NCBI GenBank assembly: GCA_020747015.1
Contig: JAGTJM010000110.1
Location: forward strand, 1 to 64,000
DNA: 64,000 nucleotides
From: Pyrenochaeta sp. MPI-SDFR-AT-0127
Taxonomy: Eukaryota; Ascomycota; Dothideomycetes; Pleosporales; Cucurbitariaceae
Direction: 5' to 3'
The notes beneath the pieces were generated by a model, which saw only the letters and a program-made list of their open reading frames with translations, was not told the DNA's origin and ran no database searches. A program made the position numbers and the translations under genes. Positions 63,148 to 64,000 of this stretch are shown in pieces; the first letter of the stretch is position 1, and every line of letters starts with the position of its first letter.

Positions 63148-64000
63148 ATGGACGGTGCCCGTGGGAGTGTCAGTAATCGCCGCATCAACAGCGTCCAGAC
63201 AAGGGAGCGTCTGCAGCGCAAAAGCTCAGCAGGAGCCCGCAACAAGCGTCCTGTCTCGGCCCAAGATGCCTATCTCTATGCCCTGCGCGTGGCCTATCTC
63301 GCCTACCTGCTCCAACCACGCCAGAAACGAGTCCAGCATGTTCCGGCAGCACCCAAGCCCATCCAGCGGTCGTCGACGTCGGTCAACGACCTCATGAAGG
63401 ACTTCTCCCTCATACGCGATTCCAAGAGCACGCGGTTTCCTCATGGCTTCATGGGCGAGCTGGACAAGCGCATCACAAAAGTGCTCATGGGGACTGAGCG
63501 CATGCCCGAGTTCAAGGACGCCACAGTCAAGAGGACGTTTGCTGTCTTCCTAAATGCCTTCAAGGACCCGTCCTTTAGAAAGAACATGGACAAGGACAGA
63601 AGAGTGGAAGACCTGCTTCTGATCTTCTACTCAAATGCCACAAAAGAGCTGCAAAAGGGTAAGCCGCCTGGCGATGACGGCTGGAAGCTCATGGTGGACC
63701 GACATGTCGCCCTCTTCCTGCGCCTCGTCAGCTCCACCCTCAAGGACAATGACTGGGCAAGAGACCGCCCTGAGTTGACTCACCGGCTCGCTACCATGGA
63801 AAAGAAGCTTCTATTGCACGACCAGGACCTGGCGGCCGATGACCCGCGCAATGGTGGTCAAGGCAGCACCACTGTCGAAGTCGAGATTCCACGGTCCTAC
63901 GAGGTCAAGGACATGCCGCTTGTACTTGTTGTCTCGCGTATCTTCGCCATTGGATACTCCGATGTCCAAGCAGATATCAACAGATACAAGTCTGTGTGGA
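63148..64000 (+). CDS. Conserved large fungal protein, 5' part (runs off window)
   Basis: The ATG at 63148 opens a frame that is uninterrupted to the window end, 284 residues. The beginning is basic (RRINSVQTRERLQRKSS, then NKRPVSAQDAYLYALRVAYL). It is followed by a globular helical part with STSVNDLMKDFSLIRDSK, KRITKVLMGTERMPEF and RRVEDLLLIFYSNATKEL, then VDRHVALFLRLVSSTLKD. The arrangement recalls fungal DUF1765-type proteins, but that name is from memory of the pattern and is tentative. No signal peptide or membrane span is present in this part. Confidence 0.75.
   Translation, partial: MDGARGSVSNRRINSVQTRERLQRKSSAGARNKRPVSAQDAYLYALRVAYLAYLLQPRQKRVQHVPAAPKPIQRSSTSVNDLMKDFSLIRDSKSTRFPHGFMGELDKRITKVLMGTERMPEFKDATVKRTFAVFLNAFKDPSFRKNMDKDRRVEDLLLIFYSNATKELQKGKPPGDDGWKLMVDRHVALFLRLVSSTLKDNDWARDRPELTHRLATMEKKLLLHDQDLAADDPRNGGQGSTTVEVEIPRSYEVKDMPLVLVVSRIFAIGYSDVQADINRYKSVW

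Noticed and set aside
62547..63245. A 232-codon minus-strand open frame upstream of the last gene.
   Set aside because: It overlaps the start and first codons of the conserved plus-strand gene at 63148, is Arg/Gly/Cys-rich from GC-rich sequence, and has no motif.
1..64000. Search by eye for tRNA, rRNA, CRISPR arrays and intact transposase or reverse transcriptase genes.
   Set aside because: No cloverleaf with matching arms, no spaced direct-repeat array and no DDE or RT motif was seen in any open frame.

Overview
This window is nuclear DNA of a filamentous ascomycete, most probably a Dothideomycete of the Pleosporales type. Genes are widely spaced and unlinked in function. They have short (about 50-230 bp) GT-AG introns with fungal branch-point-like CTAAC/CTGAC signals. 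The products are typical of such fungi: a GH10 xylanase, DUF4360, DUF1996 and DUF8021-like secreted proteins, an Ino4-like bHLH factor and an allantoate-permease-type MFS carrier. No tRNA, rRNA, CRISPR array, intact transposon or bacterial operon was seen.

Layout. 0-6 kb: 3' part of a secreted GH10 xylanase, a convergent three-exon aldehyde dehydrogenase, then 2.3 kb without a convincing gene and a small secreted DUF4360 protein. 6-23 kb is mainly housekeeping: SAGA subunit Ada3/Ngg1, a PA-TM-RING ubiquitin ligase, an SRA-YDG domain protein, a PAF-acetylhydrolase-like lipase, a Rab4-like GTPase, an acidic hypothetical protein and COP9 signalosome subunit 7. 23-41 kb: a Ccc2-type copper ATPase, two adjacent Ser/Thr-rich cell-surface genes (one a degenerate GH18 chitinase-like protein, one a mucin-like protein with seven N-glycosylated repeats), an Artemis-like nuclease, a divergent Gfo/Idh/MocA oxidoreductase and MFS transporter pair, a decayed secreted-protein gene, and complex I subunit NDUFB8, which is divergent from the chromatin remodeller SWR1 (41.7-46.8 kb). 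46.8-55.4 kb is gene-poor and accessory in character: a DUF1996 secreted protein, a seven-span membrane protein and a DUF8021-like gene broken by an in-frame stop. 55-64 kb: mitochondrial threonyl-tRNA synthetase, a membrane/coiled-coil protein, histidine methyltransferase Hpm1, an Ino4-like bHLH factor and the 5' part of a large conserved protein.

Exon boundaries were assigned by reading splice signals and checking phase; each spliced model is a multiple of three. Family names rest on motif recognition, not on searches. The observations most worth following are: the mucin/GH18-like locus, where one in-phase intron could fuse two genes; the in-frame TGA between signal peptide and domain in the DUF8021-like gene; the apple-like pseudogene; the Rab4-like gene with a 35-nt exon flanked by two AAG acceptors; and the SRA-YDG protein that lacks a RING or methyltransferase domain.
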